Under the pieces are notes generated by a model. It had not been told where the DNA came from. It made no database searches and saw only the letters and a list, made by a program, of their open reading frames with translations. DNA of 64,000 nucleotides from Roseococcus pinisoli (GTDB taxonomy: Bacteria > Pseudomonadota > Alphaproteobacteria > Acetobacterales > Acetobacteraceae): the NCBI RefSeq assembly GCF_018413645.1, contig NZ_JAHCDA010000005.1:239017-303016 (forward strand), written 5' to 3'. Shown here piece after piece: positions 8,489 to 18,415 of the stretch. A program made the translations under genes and the position numbers. Positions within the stretch are counted from its first letter, which is position 1; each line of letters begins with the position of its first letter.

Positions 8489-9298
8489 ATGAACAGACGC
8501 TCCCTGCTTGCCGCCCTTCCCGCCGCCGCCATCCTGCCCGGCTTGCGCTCCGCCCACGCACAGGACCTCAACCGCCTCAAGGTCGGCGTGCGCGGTGGCG
8601 TGGACGAGCAGATCTTCGAGGTCGTCACCCGTGTCGCCGCGCGCGACGGGCTGACGATCGACGCCATCGTCATCACCGGCACGGTCAGCCCGAACCGGGC
8701 GCTGGCTGACGGCGAGCTGCACGCCAACTCCTTCCAGCACATCCCCTTCCTGAACGCCGAGAACCGGGCGCGCGGCTACCGGATCGTCCCGATCGGGGAC
8801 ACCTACATCTCCCCGGTCGCGATCTATTCCAGGAAGCACCGCTCCCTCGAGGCGCTGCCGCAGGCCGCGCGCATCGGCATCCCCGAGGACGTCTCCAACC
8901 AGACCCGCGCGCTGATCCTGCTCTCCGCCAAGGGGCTGATCACGCTGCGCAGCGGCATCGACATCTTCAAGGACACGGTCACCCTCGCGGACGTCGCCTC
9001 CAATCCGCGGCAGTTCCGCCTGATCGAGGTGCCGGGGCTGGTGCTGGCGCGCTCCATCGTGGAGTTCGACGCCGGCATCATCACCAACAACTGGGCCTCG
9101 CAGGTGAACCTCCTCGCCACGCGCGACGGCATCGCCATCGAGGCCCGGGAGAACAACCCCTACGTCAACATCATCGCGGTCCGTGAGCAGGACCGGAACG
9201 CGCCCTGGGGCCCGCGCCTCGTGCGCGCCTACCAGTCCGAGGATGTCCGCCGCTTCATCGCCGAGCAGTTTCAGGGCTCGGTGCTGCCGGCCTTCTGA
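8489..9298 (+). CDS. metQ: MetQ/NlpA-family ABC transporter substrate-binding protein
   Basis: Periplasmic binding protein of the NlpA/MetQ family, 269 aa. The signal peptide ([19 protein letters not shown], cleavage near SAHAQD) lacks a lipobox cysteine, so unlike classical MetQ it is probably soluble. Family motifs are [25 protein letters not shown] and [20 protein letters not shown] precedes the ATG. It is the first gene of a MetQ-MetN-MetI operon. The ligand is methionine by family, but other sulfur compounds are possible given the dioxygenase and rhodanese upstream. Confidence 0.9.
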   Translation: MNRRSLLAALPAAAILPGLRSAHAQDLNRLKVGVRGGVDEQIFEVVTRVAARDGLTIDAIVITGTVSPNRALADGELHANSFQHIPFLNAENRARGYRIVPIGDTYISPVAIYSRKHRSLEALPQAARIGIPEDVSNQTRALILLSAKGLITLRSGIDIFKDTVTLADVASNPRQFRLIEVPGLVLARSIVEFDAGIITNNWASQVNLLATRDGIAIEARENNPYVNIIAVREQDRNAPWGPRLVRAYQSEDVRRFIAEQFQGSVLPAF

Positions 9299-9303
9299 CC
9301 CGC

Positions 9304-10428
9304 ATGAGCCAGGACATCCTGACCGCCCCGCCGTCGGAGGCGCCCGCGGCGCCGCTGCCGGAGGCGACCGCCCCGCTGCCGCCCTCGGTGGTCTTCGAAC
9401 GGGTGGGCAAGCGCTTCTCCGACGCCCCGGACGCGGCGCCGGCGCTGGCGGAGGTCGACCTCGCGATCGGCACGGGGGAGATCTTCGGCATCATCGGGCG
9501 GTCCGGGGCCGGCAAGTCCACGCTGATCCGCACCATCAACCGGCTGGAGCGCCCGAGCTCCGGCCGCGTGCTGGTAGCCGGCACGGATGTCGGCACACTG
9601 GACAATGACGGGCTGATCGCGCTGCGCCGGCGCACCGGCATGATCTTCCAGCACTTCAACCTGCTCTCCGCCAAGACGGTCTTCGGCAATGTCGCCCTGC
9701 CGCTGCGCGTGGCCGGCCTGCCGCGCCGCGTGATCGAGGAGCGGGTGCGCAACCTGCTCGATCTCGTCGGCCTGGCCGACAAGCGCGACGCCTATCCCGC
9801 CCAGCTCTCGGGCGGGCAGAAGCAGCGCGTCGGCATCGCGCGCGCCATGGTGCACGAGCCCGAGATCCTGCTCTGCGACGAGGCGACCTCCGCCCTCGAT
9901 CCCGAGACGACGCAGTCCATCCTGACGCTGCTGCGCGACATCAACCGCCGGCTCGGCCTGACCATCGTGCTGATCACGCATGAGATGGCCGTGATCCGGG
10001 AGATCTGCGATCGCGTGGCCGTGCTCGAGCGCGGGCGCGTGGTGGAGGAAGGGCCGGTCTGGCGCGTCTTCGGCGCGCCGTCCCATCCCGCGACCGCGGC
10101 GCTGCTGCGGCCGCTGGTGCACGACCTGCCGGCCGAGCTTCACGCCCGGCTGCAGGCCACGCCGCCGCCCGGTCCGCACGAGACCCTCCTCGGCCTGCGC
10201 TATGCGGGCGACAGGCGGGGCGATCCGCCGCTCGCCGCCCTCGCCGCCACCCTCGGCCCCACGCTACGGCTGCTGCATGGCGGCGTGGACCGCATCCAGG
10301 ACCATCCGCAGGGCCTGCTCATCGTGGCCGTGGAGCTGTCTCCCACGGAACTGCCGCAACGCCTGGCCCGCGCCGGCGCGCTGGCCGACCGCATCGAGGT
10401 TCTGGGCCATGTCCCCCTTACTAATTGA
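9304..10428 (+). CDS. metN: Methionine-type ABC transporter ATP-binding protein
   Basis: ATPase of 374 aa. Walker [10 protein letters not shown] is at residues 65-73, the signature LSGGQKQRV at 168-176 and Walker [13 protein letters not shown] at 188-199. The H-loop is VLITHEMAV. The C-terminal 100 residues form a NIL ligand-sensing domain ([12 protein letters not shown]...[10 protein letters not shown]), which is diagnostic for MetN. The N-terminus carries about 28 extra Ala/Pro-rich residues. It starts 5 nt after metQ and its end overlaps metI by 20 nt. Confidence 0.93.
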   Translation: MSQDILTAPPSEAPAAPLPEATAPLPPSVVFERVGKRFSDAPDAAPALAEVDLAIGTGEIFGIIGRSGAGKSTLIRTINRLERPSSGRVLVAGTDVGTLDNDGLIALRRRTGMIFQHFNLLSAKTVFGNVALPLRVAGLPRRVIEERVRNLLDLVGLADKRDAYPAQLSGGQKQRVGIARAMVHEPEILLCDEATSALDPETTQSILTLLRDINRRLGLTIVLITHEMAVIREICDRVAVLERGRVVEEGPVWRVFGAPSHPATAALLRPLVHDLPAELHARLQATPPPGPHETLLGLRYAGDRRGDPPLAALAATLGPTLRLLHGGVDRIQDHPQGLLIVAVELSPTELPQRLARAGALADRIEVLGHVPLTN

Positions 10429-11065
10429 GCGCTGCCTGCGGGCCCTGGCCGATACGCTGACGATGGTGGGCGTCTCCTGCCTCATCGTCTTCGCGGCGGG
10501 GCTGGTGCTGGGGGTGACGCTGGTCACGACGGAGCGCGGCGGGCTCTTCCCGCTGCCGGCGTTCAACCGCCTGCTGGGCCTGGTCATCAACGGCTTCCGC
10601 GCAGTGCCCTTCATCATCCTGCTGGTGGTGCTGCTGCCCTTCACCCGCTTCGTGGTGGGCACCACGATCGGCGTCTGGGGCGCGGTCGTGCCGCTTTCCA
10701 TCAGCCTGATCCCCTTCTTCGCCCGCATCACCGAGGTCAGCCTGCGCGAGGTCGATCACGGGCTGGTCGAGGCCGCACAGGCGATGGGCTGCCGGCGCCG
10801 CCACCTCATCTGGCACGTGCTGCTGCCGGAGGCGCTGCCGGGGCTGATCGGCGGGGCGACCATCGCCACCGTCGCCCTGATCGGCGCCTCCGCCATGGCC
10901 GGCGCGGTGGGCGCCGGCGGCCTGGGCGACCTCGCCATCCGCTATGGCTACGAGCGCTACGAGACCACCGTGATGGCCTATGTGATCGTCATCCTGATCC
11001 TGCTGGTCAGTGCCGTGCAGCTGGCGGGCGACCATCTGGCGCGCGTCTTCAACCGCCGGCGCTGA
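10409..11065 (+). CDS. metI: Methionine-type ABC transporter permease
   Basis: Inner-membrane permease of 218 aa from ATG 10409, chosen because [19 protein letters not shown] is the family start; the frame itself opens earlier inside metN. It has about five hydrophobic helices and the EAA loop [20 protein letters not shown] that contacts MetN. It ends NRRR. The 20-nt overlap with metN suggests translational coupling. It completes a MetQNI importer. Confidence 0.92.
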   Translation: MSPLLIERCLRALADTLTMVGVSCLIVFAAGLVLGVTLVTTERGGLFPLPAFNRLLGLVINGFRAVPFIILLVVLLPFTRFVVGTTIGVWGAVVPLSISLIPFFARITEVSLREVDHGLVEAAQAMGCRRRHLIWHVLLPEALPGLIGGATIATVALIGASAMAGAVGAGGLGDLAIRYGYERYETTVMAYVIVILILLVSAVQLAGDHLARVFNRRR

Positions 11066-11170
11066 GCGCCGGTCCGGCGGAAGCCGGGCCTTCCTCTCCA
11101 ATCCCGTCGCGGCCGGCGCCCATCGGGGCGCCGGCCCTGTCGCATGCGCTCTGCCACGCGCCGTTGTTCA

Positions 11171-11183
11171 TTATACGATATAA
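11171..11183. promoter_or_regulatory. AT-rich inverted repeat upstream of ThDP enzyme gene
   Basis: TTATA-CGA-TATAA, a perfect 5-bp-arm palindrome about 40 bp before ATG 11223. It shares the core CGATAT with the palindrome at 21212-21227 before the opposite ThDP operon. A plausible operator for the GntR regulator encoded at 12942-13676. Confidence 0.45.
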
Positions 11184-11222
11184 CCGTAATCTTCCCTCCA
11201 ACATGAGGAGGGAACCCGCCAG

Positions 11223-12935
11223 ATGACCGTCGTCCCGATGCTGCAGGAGCGCATCCCCACCCCGGACGCCATCGCGCTCGTCCTCAAGGAGGCGGGGATC
11301 GAGATGGTCTTCGGCATCTCCGGCGGCCATACCGGCACCGTCTTCGGTGCCCTCTCCCGGCAGCAAAACGCGATCCGCACCGTGCTCGTCCGTGAGGAAT
11401 CCCTGGCGGGAGTCATGGCCGAGGTCTACGGCCGCCTCACCCGCAAGCCGGGCGTCGTGCTGGGTCAGGGGCCCTGGGTGCTGGGCAATGGGCTGATCGG
11501 CACGATCGAGGCCTATTTCTCCAGCTCGCCCATGCTGCTGCTGACCGATTTCAGCGACACGCCCGCCTATTCGCTGCACGGCCCCTACCAGTCCGGCACC
11601 GGCGACTATGGCAGCTGGGACGCCCGCCGCAGCTTCGGCGGCGTGACCAAGCAGGTCTTCTCCGCGCTCGATCCCGGCATGGCGGTGCAGGCGACGCAGC
11701 TGGCCGTGAAGCATGCCATGGCCGGGCAGCCGGGGCCGGTGGCGGTGCTGCTGAGCCTCGCGGCCCTGGCCGGACATGTCGGGCCGGAGACGCAGCCGCG
11801 CCTCTACCCCACCTCCCACTACCTCCCGCCCCCGCCCAGCCTGGCCGAGGCCGCGCGCGTGGCCGCCGCCGCGGAGGCCATCCGCGCGGCGGAGCGCCCC
11901 ATCATCGTCGCGGGCAACGGGGTGCGCATCGCCCAGGCCTATCCCCAGCTGCGCCGCCTGGCCGAGCGGCTGGGCGCGCCCGTCGTCACCACGCCCTCCG
12001 GCAAGGGCGTGCTGGAGGAGGTGCATCCCCTGGCCCTCGGCGTCTTCGGAACCTTCGGCACCGCCGCGGCCAATGCCGCCGTGGCCGAGGCCGACCTCGT
12101 GATCGTCGCCGGCTCCAAGCTCACCGCCTCCGACACCGCGCGGGAGAACACCGCGCTCCTCGATCCCACGCGCCAGACCTTCATCCAGATCGACGTGGAG
12201 CCGAAGAACGCCGCCTGGACCTACCCGGCCGAGCACCAGCTCCTGGGCGATGCGGGCGCCGTGATGACGCAGCTCCTCGACCACCTGCCCGAGGACCGCC
12301 GCGCCGCCGGCGAGGCCCGGGTGGCGGCGCACCGGCGCGCGCACGGCTATTTCGACTTCCCGGAATACAACGCGCCCGACGCCCCCGTCCTGCCGCAGCG
12401 GATCATCGGCGAGCTGCACCGGCACCTGCCGGAGGACGTCATGATCTGCTGCGATGCCGGCGAGAACCGCATCTTCATGATGCATCTCTACCAGACGCGC
12501 CGGCCGGGCCACTTCGTCATGGCCGCGGGCGCCGGCCCCATGGGCTTCGCCATCCCCGCCGCCATGGCGACCAAGCTGATCCATCCCGAGCGCCCGGTCG
12601 TGGCCGTCTGCGGCGATGGCGGCTTCTCCATGACGATGAACGGCCTGCTGACGGCGCTGGAGAACGACATCCCCATCACGGTGGTCGTCTTCAACAACAG
12701 CGCGCTCGGCTGGTCGCTGCATTCGCGCGGGCCCTTCGCCGCCGAGTTCAACGACTTCGACTACGCGGCCATCGCGACCGCCATGGGCTGCCAGGGCCAC
12801 CGCGTGAACCGGCCGGAGGAGCTGGCGTCCGCCCTCCAATCGGCCCTGTCCGCGCGGGTGCCGACGGTGATCGACGTGCGGACCTCGCTGGCCTCCTCCT
12901 ACATCGACATGACGTCTCCGCTTGCGAAGGGATGA
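11223..12935 (+). CDS. Thiamine-diphosphate-dependent enzyme (acetolactate synthase-like)
   Basis: A 570-aa ThDP enzyme with the three-domain POX/AHAS architecture. The N-terminal Pyr domain has FGISGGHTGTVFGAL and the cofactor-activating Glu in LVREESLAGVMAEVYGRL. The central domain contains RPIIVAGNGVRIAQAYPQLR. The C-terminal PP domain has the Mg/ThDP motif GDGGFSMTMNGLLTALENDI ending in FNNSALGW. The family decarboxylates or ligates 2-oxo acids. It need not be a true acetolactate synthase: no regulatory subunit is nearby. GAGGAGGGA precedes the ATG. The GntR gene follows 6 nt after the stop. Confidence 0.9.
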   Translation: MTVVPMLQERIPTPDAIALVLKEAGIEMVFGISGGHTGTVFGALSRQQNAIRTVLVREESLAGVMAEVYGRLTRKPGVVLGQGPWVLGNGLIGTIEAYFSSSPMLLLTDFSDTPAYSLHGPYQSGTGDYGSWDARRSFGGVTKQVFSALDPGMAVQATQLAVKHAMAGQPGPVAVLLSLAALAGHVGPETQPRLYPTSHYLPPPPSLAEAARVAAAAEAIRAAERPIIVAGNGVRIAQAYPQLRRLAERLGAPVVTTPSGKGVLEEVHPLALGVFGTFGTAAANAAVAEADLVIVAGSKLTASDTARENTALLDPTRQTFIQIDVEPKNAAWTYPAEHQLLGDAGAVMTQLLDHLPEDRRAAGEARVAAHRRAHGYFDFPEYNAPDAPVLPQRIIGELHRHLPEDVMICCDAGENRIFMMHLYQTRRPGHFVMAAGAGPMGFAIPAAMATKLIHPERPVVAVCGDGGFSMTMNGLLTALENDIPITVVVFNNSALGWSLHSRGPFAAEFNDFDYAAIATAMGCQGHRVNRPEELASALQSALSARVPTVIDVRTSLASSYIDMTSPLAKG

Positions 12936-12941
12936 GCTCCG

Positions 12942-13676
12942 ATGCCATCTGCCCCGTCATTCATGAATCGGGGCACAACGGCGTCCATGGCCGTCACTGA
13001 GGGAAAAGCGGAGACGGGCGGCGCGCTCGATCCGATCGGGCGGCAGAGCCTCAGCGCCATCGCCTATGAGAAGCTGCGCAAGGCCCTGATGACGGGCGAG
13101 CTCCATCCGGGGCTGCGGCTGAACGGCCGCGCCCTGGCGACACGGCTGGGCACCAGCCTCACCCCCGTCCGCGAGGCGCTGCTGCAGCTCGTGGCCGAGG
13201 GCGCGCTGGAGATGCAGGCCGGCCGCTCCATCTCGGTGCCCATGCTCTCCCGCGCCGCCTATCTGGAGCTGCGGGACCTGCGCATGACCGTGGAGGGCAT
13301 GGGGGCCGAGCGCGCGGCGGCGGCGATCACGCCCGGCGGAATCGCGAAGCTGGCCCAGACCCACGAGAAGCTGGCCGCGGCCAAGCTCCGGAAGGACCTG
13401 GCCTCCTCCCTGAAGTGGAACGAGGCTTTCCACATTGGCCTGGCCACCGCGGCCGAGATGCCGCGCCTGCTGAAGATCGTGGAGGGGCTGTGGTCGCAGA
13501 GCGGCCCCTTCCTCAACTACCTCTTCGGCGAGCAGGGCGTGACGGTCGCCGACCCGCATCCGCACCTTCTGGTGCTGGAGGCGCTGCGCCGCCGGGACGG
13601 CGCGGCGGCCGCGGCCGCCATCCGCCAGGACATCCTCGAGGGCGGAACGAACCTCCTCGCGCATCTCGAGAACTGA
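12942..13676 (+). CDS. GntR family regulator with FCD domain
   Basis: Regulator of 244 aa. The winged helix at about residues 35-95 reads AYEKLRKALMTGELHPGLRL and LATRLGTSLTPVREALLQL. The all-helical FCD ligand domain follows (LRDLRMTVEGMGAERAAAA, WNEAFHIGLATAAEMPRLL, DPHPHLLVLEALRRRD), with acidic and His residues in metal/carboxylate-binding positions. FadR/FCD regulators usually sense organic acids. It is co-transcribed with the ThDP gene and converges on the TctA operon, which it may also control. ATG 12942 is favoured by AGGGA upstream; ATG 12963 and 12987 are alternatives. Confidence 0.9.
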   Translation: MPSAPSFMNRGTTASMAVTEGKAETGGALDPIGRQSLSAIAYEKLRKALMTGELHPGLRLNGRALATRLGTSLTPVREALLQLVAEGALEMQAGRSISVPMLSRAAYLELRDLRMTVEGMGAERAAAAITPGGIAKLAQTHEKLAAAKLRKDLASSLKWNEAFHIGLATAAEMPRLLKIVEGLWSQSGPFLNYLFGEQGVTVADPHPHLLVLEALRRRDGAAAAAAIRQDILEGGTNLLAHLEN

Positions 13677-13700
13677 GGCCGCCCGAACCGAGGCAGCCCT

Positions 13701-13726
13701 GGGGCCTCCGCGGAAGCGGAAGCCCC
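13701..13726. terminator. Bidirectional hairpin between GntR and TctA genes
   Basis: GGGGCCTCCGC (13701-13711) and GCGGAAGCCCC (13716-13726) form an 11-bp stem with one mismatch and a GGAA tetraloop, in the 57-bp gap between convergent genes. No strong T-run. Confidence 0.5.
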
Positions 13727-13733
13727 CTCGCCG

Positions 13734-15236
13734 TCAGGAACCGCCGTCCTGCACCACCGCCGGCCGCTTGCGGAAGACGAGGCCGCTCAGCAGCACCGCC
13801 GCCGAGACGATCAGGAAGCCCAGCGCGATCGGATGATGGACCACCTGCGTGAGGTCCCCGTCCGAGATCAGCAGCGCCTGGCGCAGCGAGCGCTCGAGCG
13901 TGGGGCCGAGCACATAGGCCAGCACCAGCGGGCCGAGATCGAAGCCGCCCCGCCGCAGCAGGAATCCCACGATCCCGAAGGCGGCCGCCAGCAGCACGTC
14001 GAAGTGGTTCAGCCCGGTGCTCCAGGTGCCGATCACGCAGACGAGCAGGATGGCCGTCGCCATGAAGCGCCGCGGCACCTCCAGCGCGCGCACGAAGAAG
14101 CCCACGAAGGGCAGGTTCAGCACGAGCAGGATGAAGTTGCCGAGATACATGGAGGCGATGACGCCCCAGTAGAGCTCCGGCTGCCGCTCCAGGATCATCG
14201 GGCCGGGCTGCACGCCATGCACCAGCAGCGCGCCGAGCAGCAGCGCCGTCACGGCATTGGACGGGATGCCCAGCGTCAGCAGCGGGATGAAGGCGCCCGC
14301 CGTGCCGCTGTTGTTGGCGCTCTCCGGGCCGGCGACGCCCTCGATGGCGCCCTTGCCGAACTCCTCCGGATACTTCGTCAGCCGCTTCTCGACCGCGTAG
14401 GACAGGAAGGAGGCCAGCACCGCTCCGCCGCCCGGCAGCAGCCCGACGAAGAAGCCGAGCACCGAGCCGCGGGCGATGGGCATGGCGCTGCGCTTCCACT
14501 CCGTCCGGTTCGGCATGAAGCCGAGCAGCGTGGAGGGCGGGCGCAGGATCTCGGGCTTCTTGTCGCCCGAGAGGGCGAGGAACAGCAGCTCCGACAGGCC
14601 GAAGAGGCCGAGCGCCAGCGGCGCGATATTCACCCCGTCCACCAGCGCGGGAATGCCGAAGGTGAAGCGCGAGGTGCCGGTGATGGGATCCAGGCCGACC
14701 GAGCCGAGGAAAAGCCCGACCAGCGCCATCAGCGCCGCCTTGGCCACGCCCGAGGCGGCGAAGAAGGCGATGAGCGAAAGCCCCGCCAGCATCAGCGCCG
14801 CATATTCCCAGGGGCCGAAGGCGATGACGAGCTCCGCCAGCGGCGGCGAAAGCAGCATCACGCCCAGCACGCCGAAGGTGCCCGCGATGAAGCTGCCGAT
14901 GGCCGCGATGCCCAGCGCCGCGCCCGCCCGGCCCTTCCGGGCCATGGCATAGCCGTCGATGCAGGTCACGACCGAGGAGGCCTCGCCCGGGATGCGCATC
15001 AGCACGGAGGTGATCGTGCCGCCATAGGCCACGCCGTAATAGATGCCGGCCAGCAGGATGATGGCCCCCGTCGGGTCCAGCTTGAGGCTGATCGGCAGGA
15101 GCAGCGCGATGGTCGTCGCCGGGCCGAGGCCCGGCAGCACGCCCACCAGCGTGCCGAGAACCGCGCCGATCAGGCAGAGGCTCAGGTTCTGGAAGGTCAT
15201 CAGGACGCCAAAGCCCTGGAGAAGCCCGTCCATCAT
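13734..15236 (-). CDS. tctA: Tripartite tricarboxylate transporter large permease
   Basis: A 500-aa inner-membrane protein with about 12 hydrophobic segments. The TctA signature [18 protein letters not shown] occurs near residue 30, and the paired motif [20 protein letters not shown] near residue 275. [20 protein letters not shown] also matches the family. It carries the cation-coupled uptake of carboxylates delivered by a TctC/Bug protein. It is the last gene of the operon, 13 nt after tctB. Confidence 0.95.
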   Translation of the reverse strand: MMDGLLQGFGVLMTFQNLSLCLIGAVLGTLVGVLPGLGPATTIALLLPISLKLDPTGAIILLAGIYYGVAYGGTITSVLMRIPGEASSVVTCIDGYAMARKGRAGAALGIAAIGSFIAGTFGVLGVMLLSPPLAELVIAFGPWEYAALMLAGLSLIAFFAASGVAKAALMALVGLFLGSVGLDPITGTSRFTFGIPALVDGVNIAPLALGLFGLSELLFLALSGDKKPEILRPPSTLLGFMPNRTEWKRSAMPIARGSVLGFFVGLLPGGGAVLASFLSYAVEKRLTKYPEEFGKGAIEGVAGPESANNSGTAGAFIPLLTLGIPSNAVTALLLGALLVHGVQPGPMILERQPELYWGVIASMYLGNFILLVLNLPFVGFFVRALEVPRRFMATAILLVCVIGTWSTGLNHFDVLLAAAFGIVGFLLRRGGFDLGPLVLAYVLGPTLERSLRQALLISDGDLTQVVHHPIALGFLIVSAAVLLSGLVFRKRPAVVQDGGS

Positions 15237-15249
15237 GGGGAAACTCTCC

Positions 15250-15732
15250 TCAGCCCAGGCGCAGCAGGCCGAACGAAGCGATCAGCCGCTCCGCCGCGCC
15301 TTCGGGGAAAGGCACGCCAAGGGCCGTGCCGAAGAGCAGCGTCACACCCGCCACCAGCGCCACCGACCAGAGGAGCGACTCCCTCATCGGCCGGTTCTCG
15401 CCGAAGCGCAGCACCAGCAGCGTGGCGGCGAAGCCCGTGACGATGAAGCCGAGATAGGGCAGCGCGATCGCCACGCCGAGCATCGCCGCGCCGTAGGCGA
15501 GGAAGCAGCGGGAGCGCAGCGGCGACGCCTCGCCGCCCTCCAGCTCCCCGTCGCCGGGCGCGGCCATGACGCCGATGGCCGCGATCGCGATCAGCACGGC
15601 CAGGATCTGCGGCACCAGGCCGGGGCCCGGCCCCTCGAAGGGCGACCAGGTCTGCAGGCGCGATGCCTCCCACCCCGCGAGGCCGGCGAAGATCAGGGCC
15701 GCGATGCCGACGCCGCGCGCATAGCCCCGCAT
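15250..15732 (-). CDS. tctB: Tripartite tricarboxylate transporter small permease
   Basis: A 160-aa membrane protein with four hydrophobic helices and the loop FEGPGPGLVPQILAVLIA typical of TctB, ending in LPYLGFIVTGFAATLLVL and GVPFPEG. Its ATG overlaps the tctC stop as TGATG, indicating translational coupling. It is the small membrane subunit paired with TctA. Confidence 0.92.
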   Translation of the reverse strand: MRGYARGVGIAALIFAGLAGWEASRLQTWSPFEGPGPGLVPQILAVLIAIAAIGVMAAPGDGELEGGEASPLRSRCFLAYGAAMLGVAIALPYLGFIVTGFAATLLVLRFGENRPMRESLLWSVALVAGVTLLFGTALGVPFPEGAAERLIASFGLLRLG

Positions 15733-16673
15733 CAGCGCCGCGCCAGCCCGGCTTCGCGAAGCTGCTCGCCGTAGCGGACGAAGCCCTCGCGGATGGCGCG
15801 CTCGAACTCCGGCGCGGTCTGGATGGCCGGGACCATGCCGAAGCGGCCCAGGGCCTCTTCCACCGCCGGCATGGCGGCGGCGCGCTGGATCGCATCGCCC
15901 AGCACCGCGAGCCGCTCGGCCGGGACGCCCCGCGGCGCCACGAAGCCGAGAAGGCTTTCGATGGTCACGTCGAAGCCCGCCTCGCGCAGGGTCGGCACGT
16001 CCGGGAACTCCTTCCAGCGGGCGGGGCTGGCAGAGGCGAGCATGCGCATGCGGCCGGACTGGATGGCCGGGATCATCTCCGGCGGCGTCTGCGACGTCGC
16101 CTCCACATGCCCGCCGATCGCCGCCGTCACTGCCTCGGCGCCCGACTGGAAGGGCACGAAGCCGAAGCGCGTGCCGTATTTCCGGTTGAGATCGAAGAGG
16201 CCGAGATTGTTCGGCGGCCCGGTCGCGCTGAAGGTGATGCGGCGCGCCTTGGCCGCGTTGACCAGGTCCTGGATGGAGCCGTAGGGGCTGTCGGCCCGCA
16301 CGCCGATCCCATAGAGGAACCGCGCCGTGCCCGGCAGATAGGCGAAGCTGTCGAGCGTGTAGCCCACCTCGAACATGTGCGGCGCGATGGCGAGGCCGGA
16401 CATGGCGGCGCTGCCGATGGTGTGGCCGTCGGGCCGCGCCTGCGAGACCTGGGTCGGCGCCGCCGTCCCCTGCCCGCCCGTGCGGTTCACGATCTGCATC
16501 GGCACGCCCAGGATCTTCTCCGCCTCGGCGCAGATCGCGCGGACGGAGACGTCGGTGGAGCCGCCGGCGCCGAAGGGCACCAGCACGGTGACCTCGCGGT
16601 CCGGCCAGCGGGCCTGGGCCAGGGCCGGCACCGCCAGCAGGGAGGAGCCGAGGATCAGGCCGCGGCGCTTCAT
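15732..16673 (-). CDS. tctC: TctC/Bug-family binding protein, downstream paralogue
   Basis: Periplasmic binding protein of about 313 aa. ATG 16673 is preferred because GGAG lies 6 nt upstream and it begins a good signal peptide (MKRRGLILGSSLLAVPALAQ); ATG 16685 is also in frame. Motifs are WPDREVTVLVPFGAGGSTDV, NRTGGQGTAAP and ITFSATGPPNNLG. It is closely similar along its length to the preceding gene (16687-17631), a tandem duplication. Directly upstream of tctB and tctA, it is a cognate receptor of that transporter. Confidence 0.93.
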   Translation of the reverse strand: MKRRGLILGSSLLAVPALAQARWPDREVTVLVPFGAGGSTDVSVRAICAEAEKILGVPMQIVNRTGGQGTAAPTQVSQARPDGHTIGSAAMSGLAIAPHMFEVGYTLDSFAYLPGTARFLYGIGVRADSPYGSIQDLVNAAKARRITFSATGPPNNLGLFDLNRKYGTRFGFVPFQSGAEAVTAAIGGHVEATSQTPPEMIPAIQSGRMRMLASASPARWKEFPDVPTLREAGFDVTIESLLGFVAPRGVPAERLAVLGDAIQRAAAMPAVEEALGRFGMVPAIQTAPEFERAIREGFVRYGEQLREAGLARR

Positions 16674-16686
16674 CGCGATCTCCATC

Positions 16687-17631
16687 TCAGCGCCTCGCCA
16701 GGCCGGCGGCGCGCAGATGCGGGCCGAATTCCGCGAAGGCCGTGCGCTGCATGCGCTCGAAATCCGCGGCCGCGACGGGCGCGGGGATCATGCCGAAGCG
16801 GTGCAGCGTGTCGGCCACCGCCGGCGCCTGCGCCGCCTGGAGGAAGGCGCGGGACAGCAGCTCCACGCGCTCCGACGGAATGTCCTTCGGCCCGACCAGG
16901 CCGAGCACGCTGTCCACCGCGAGGTCGATGCCCTGCTCGCGCAGGGTGCCGACATCGGGGAACTCCTTCCACCGCACGTCACTGGCCGAAGCGAGCAGCC
17001 GCAGGCGGCCGGATTGCAGCGCGGGCAGCATCTCGGGCGGGTTCTGGACCACGAAGTCCACATGCTTGCCGATGGCGGCCGTGACCGCTTCCGCGCCGCC
17101 CGGGAAGGGCACGAAGCCGAAGCGCGTGCGCAGCCGGGCATTCAGCTCGAACATGCCGATATTCTGCGGCGCGCCGGCAGCGGCGAAGGTCAGGCGGCGC
17201 TGCTTTCCGGCATCGATCAGCTCGGCCATCGTGCGGAACGGGCTGTCGGCCGGGACGGCGATTCCATAGAGGTAGCGCGCATAGCCCGGCAGGTAGCTGA
17301 AGCTGTCGAGCGTGTAGGACAGATCCAGCACATGCGGCATGATCGCGAGTGCCGCCATGCCGGCGGTCGCGAGCGTATAGCCGTCCGGCCGCGAGGTCGC
17401 GGCCTGGGCCGGGGCGCTGGTCCCCTGCCCGCCCGTGCGGTTCACGATCTGCACGGGGACGTTGAGGATCTTCTCCGCCTCCGCCGCCACCGCGCGGGTG
17501 CAGACATCGGTGGAGCCGCCCGCGCCATAGGCGACGAGGACGGTGATCTCGCGCTCCGGCCAGGCCGCGCGCGCGAGGGAGGGCAGCATCAGCGTGCCGC
17601 CCGTGGCCAAGAGGGCCTGCCTTCTGTTCAT
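16687..17631 (-). CDS. tctC: TctC/Bug-family binding protein, upstream paralogue
   Basis: A 314-aa periplasmic receptor from ATG 17631, which has GGGAGGAA upstream and a signal peptide MNRRQALLATGGTLMLPSLA cut near ARA-AWPE; the open frame extends further but belongs to the SDR gene region. It shares WPEREITVLVAYGAGGSTDV, NRTGGQGTSAP, TLDSFSYLPGYARYLYGI and PPEMLPALQSGRLRLLASAS with its neighbour, which starts 13 nt after this stop (1 nt if ATG 16685 is used). Two receptors for one TctAB pair could widen substrate range. Confidence 0.93.
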   Translation of the reverse strand: MNRRQALLATGGTLMLPSLARAAWPEREITVLVAYGAGGSTDVCTRAVAAEAEKILNVPVQIVNRTGGQGTSAPAQAATSRPDGYTLATAGMAALAIMPHVLDLSYTLDSFSYLPGYARYLYGIAVPADSPFRTMAELIDAGKQRRLTFAAAGAPQNIGMFELNARLRTRFGFVPFPGGAEAVTAAIGKHVDFVVQNPPEMLPALQSGRLRLLASASDVRWKEFPDVGTLREQGIDLAVDSVLGLVGPKDIPSERVELLSRAFLQAAQAPAVADTLHRFGMIPAPVAAADFERMQRTAFAEFGPHLRAAGLARR

Positions 17632-17656
17632 TCTTGTTCCTCCCTTGCCGGCTGCC

Positions 17657-18415
17657 TCAGGGCATGAAGCTGCCGCCGCCCACATCGATGGTGGTTCCGT
17701 TGAGATAGCTGGCCGCATCCGAGGCCAGGAAGGTCGCGACCTCCGCCACGTCCAGCGGCGTGCCGACGCGGCCCACCGGGACATTGACCAGGAAGGCCTC
17801 GTTCGCGCCCTGCGCCGCGCCCATGGACATCGGCGTCTCGATGCGTCCGGGCGCGATGCTGTTGACCGTGATGCCATGGGGGCCGAGCTCGCCCGCCAGG
17901 CTGCGCGCGAAGCCCATGAGGCCGGTCTTCGAGGCGGCGTAATGGGCGCCCGCGATCATGCTCTTGGTGCGCGAGGCCTGGCTCGTGATCATGATCACGC
18001 GGCCCCAGCCGCGGGCGCGCAGCGGTGCGATGCAGGCCTGGCTGACCAGGAAGGCGCCGGTCAGGTTCACCTCGAGCACCCGGCGCCATTCGGCGGCGGG
18101 CATTTCCGAGACGGGGCGGCGCTTGCCCTCGTGCTTGGGCGAGATGCCGGCATTGTTGACGACGACGCCGAGCCGCGCCCAGTCCGCGCCGATCCGCTCC
18201 GGCAGCCGCGCGACCTCGGCCTCGTCCGCCACGTCGAGCCGCAGGGCGCGGGCGTCGTGGCCGGCCTCCCTGAGCGCCTTCGCCGTCTCCTCCACCTCGC
18301 CGATCACGTCGGTGAGGATGACGGGATGCCCGGCCTCGGCCAGGCGCTTCGCGATGCCCGCGCCGATGCCGCGCGCGGCGCCCGTGACGAGGGCGATGCG
18401 TTCCGCGTTGCTCAT
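17657..18415 (-). CDS. SDR family oxidoreductase (FabG-like)
   Basis: Classical short-chain dehydrogenase/reductase, 252 aa. The NAD(P) motif is VTGAARGIGAGIAKRL, followed by NNAGI, the catalytic Ser region MITSQAS and the active site HYAASKTG (YxxxK). The end, TIDVGGGSFMP, is also typical. An Asp after the second strand (LTDV) suggests NAD preference. Its start overlaps the dehydrogenase stop by 4 nt. With the zinc dehydrogenase and ThDP enzyme it probably oxidises a hydroxy acid or polyol imported by TctABC. Confidence 0.92.
   Translation of the reverse strand: MSNAERIALVTGAARGIGAGIAKRLAEAGHPVILTDVIGEVEETAKALREAGHDARALRLDVADEAEVARLPERIGADWARLGVVVNNAGISPKHEGKRRPVSEMPAAEWRRVLEVNLTGAFLVSQACIAPLRARGWGRVIMITSQASRTKSMIAGAHYAASKTGLMGFARSLAGELGPHGITVNSIAPGRIETPMSMGAAQGANEAFLVNVPVGRVGTPLDVAEVATFLASDAASYLNGTTIDVGGGSFMP

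Noticed and set aside
13833..15440. Plus-strand 535-codon frame opposite tctA
   Set aside because: Gln/Arg/His-rich composition typical of the complement of a membrane protein; tctA and tctB motifs on the other strand are unequivocal.
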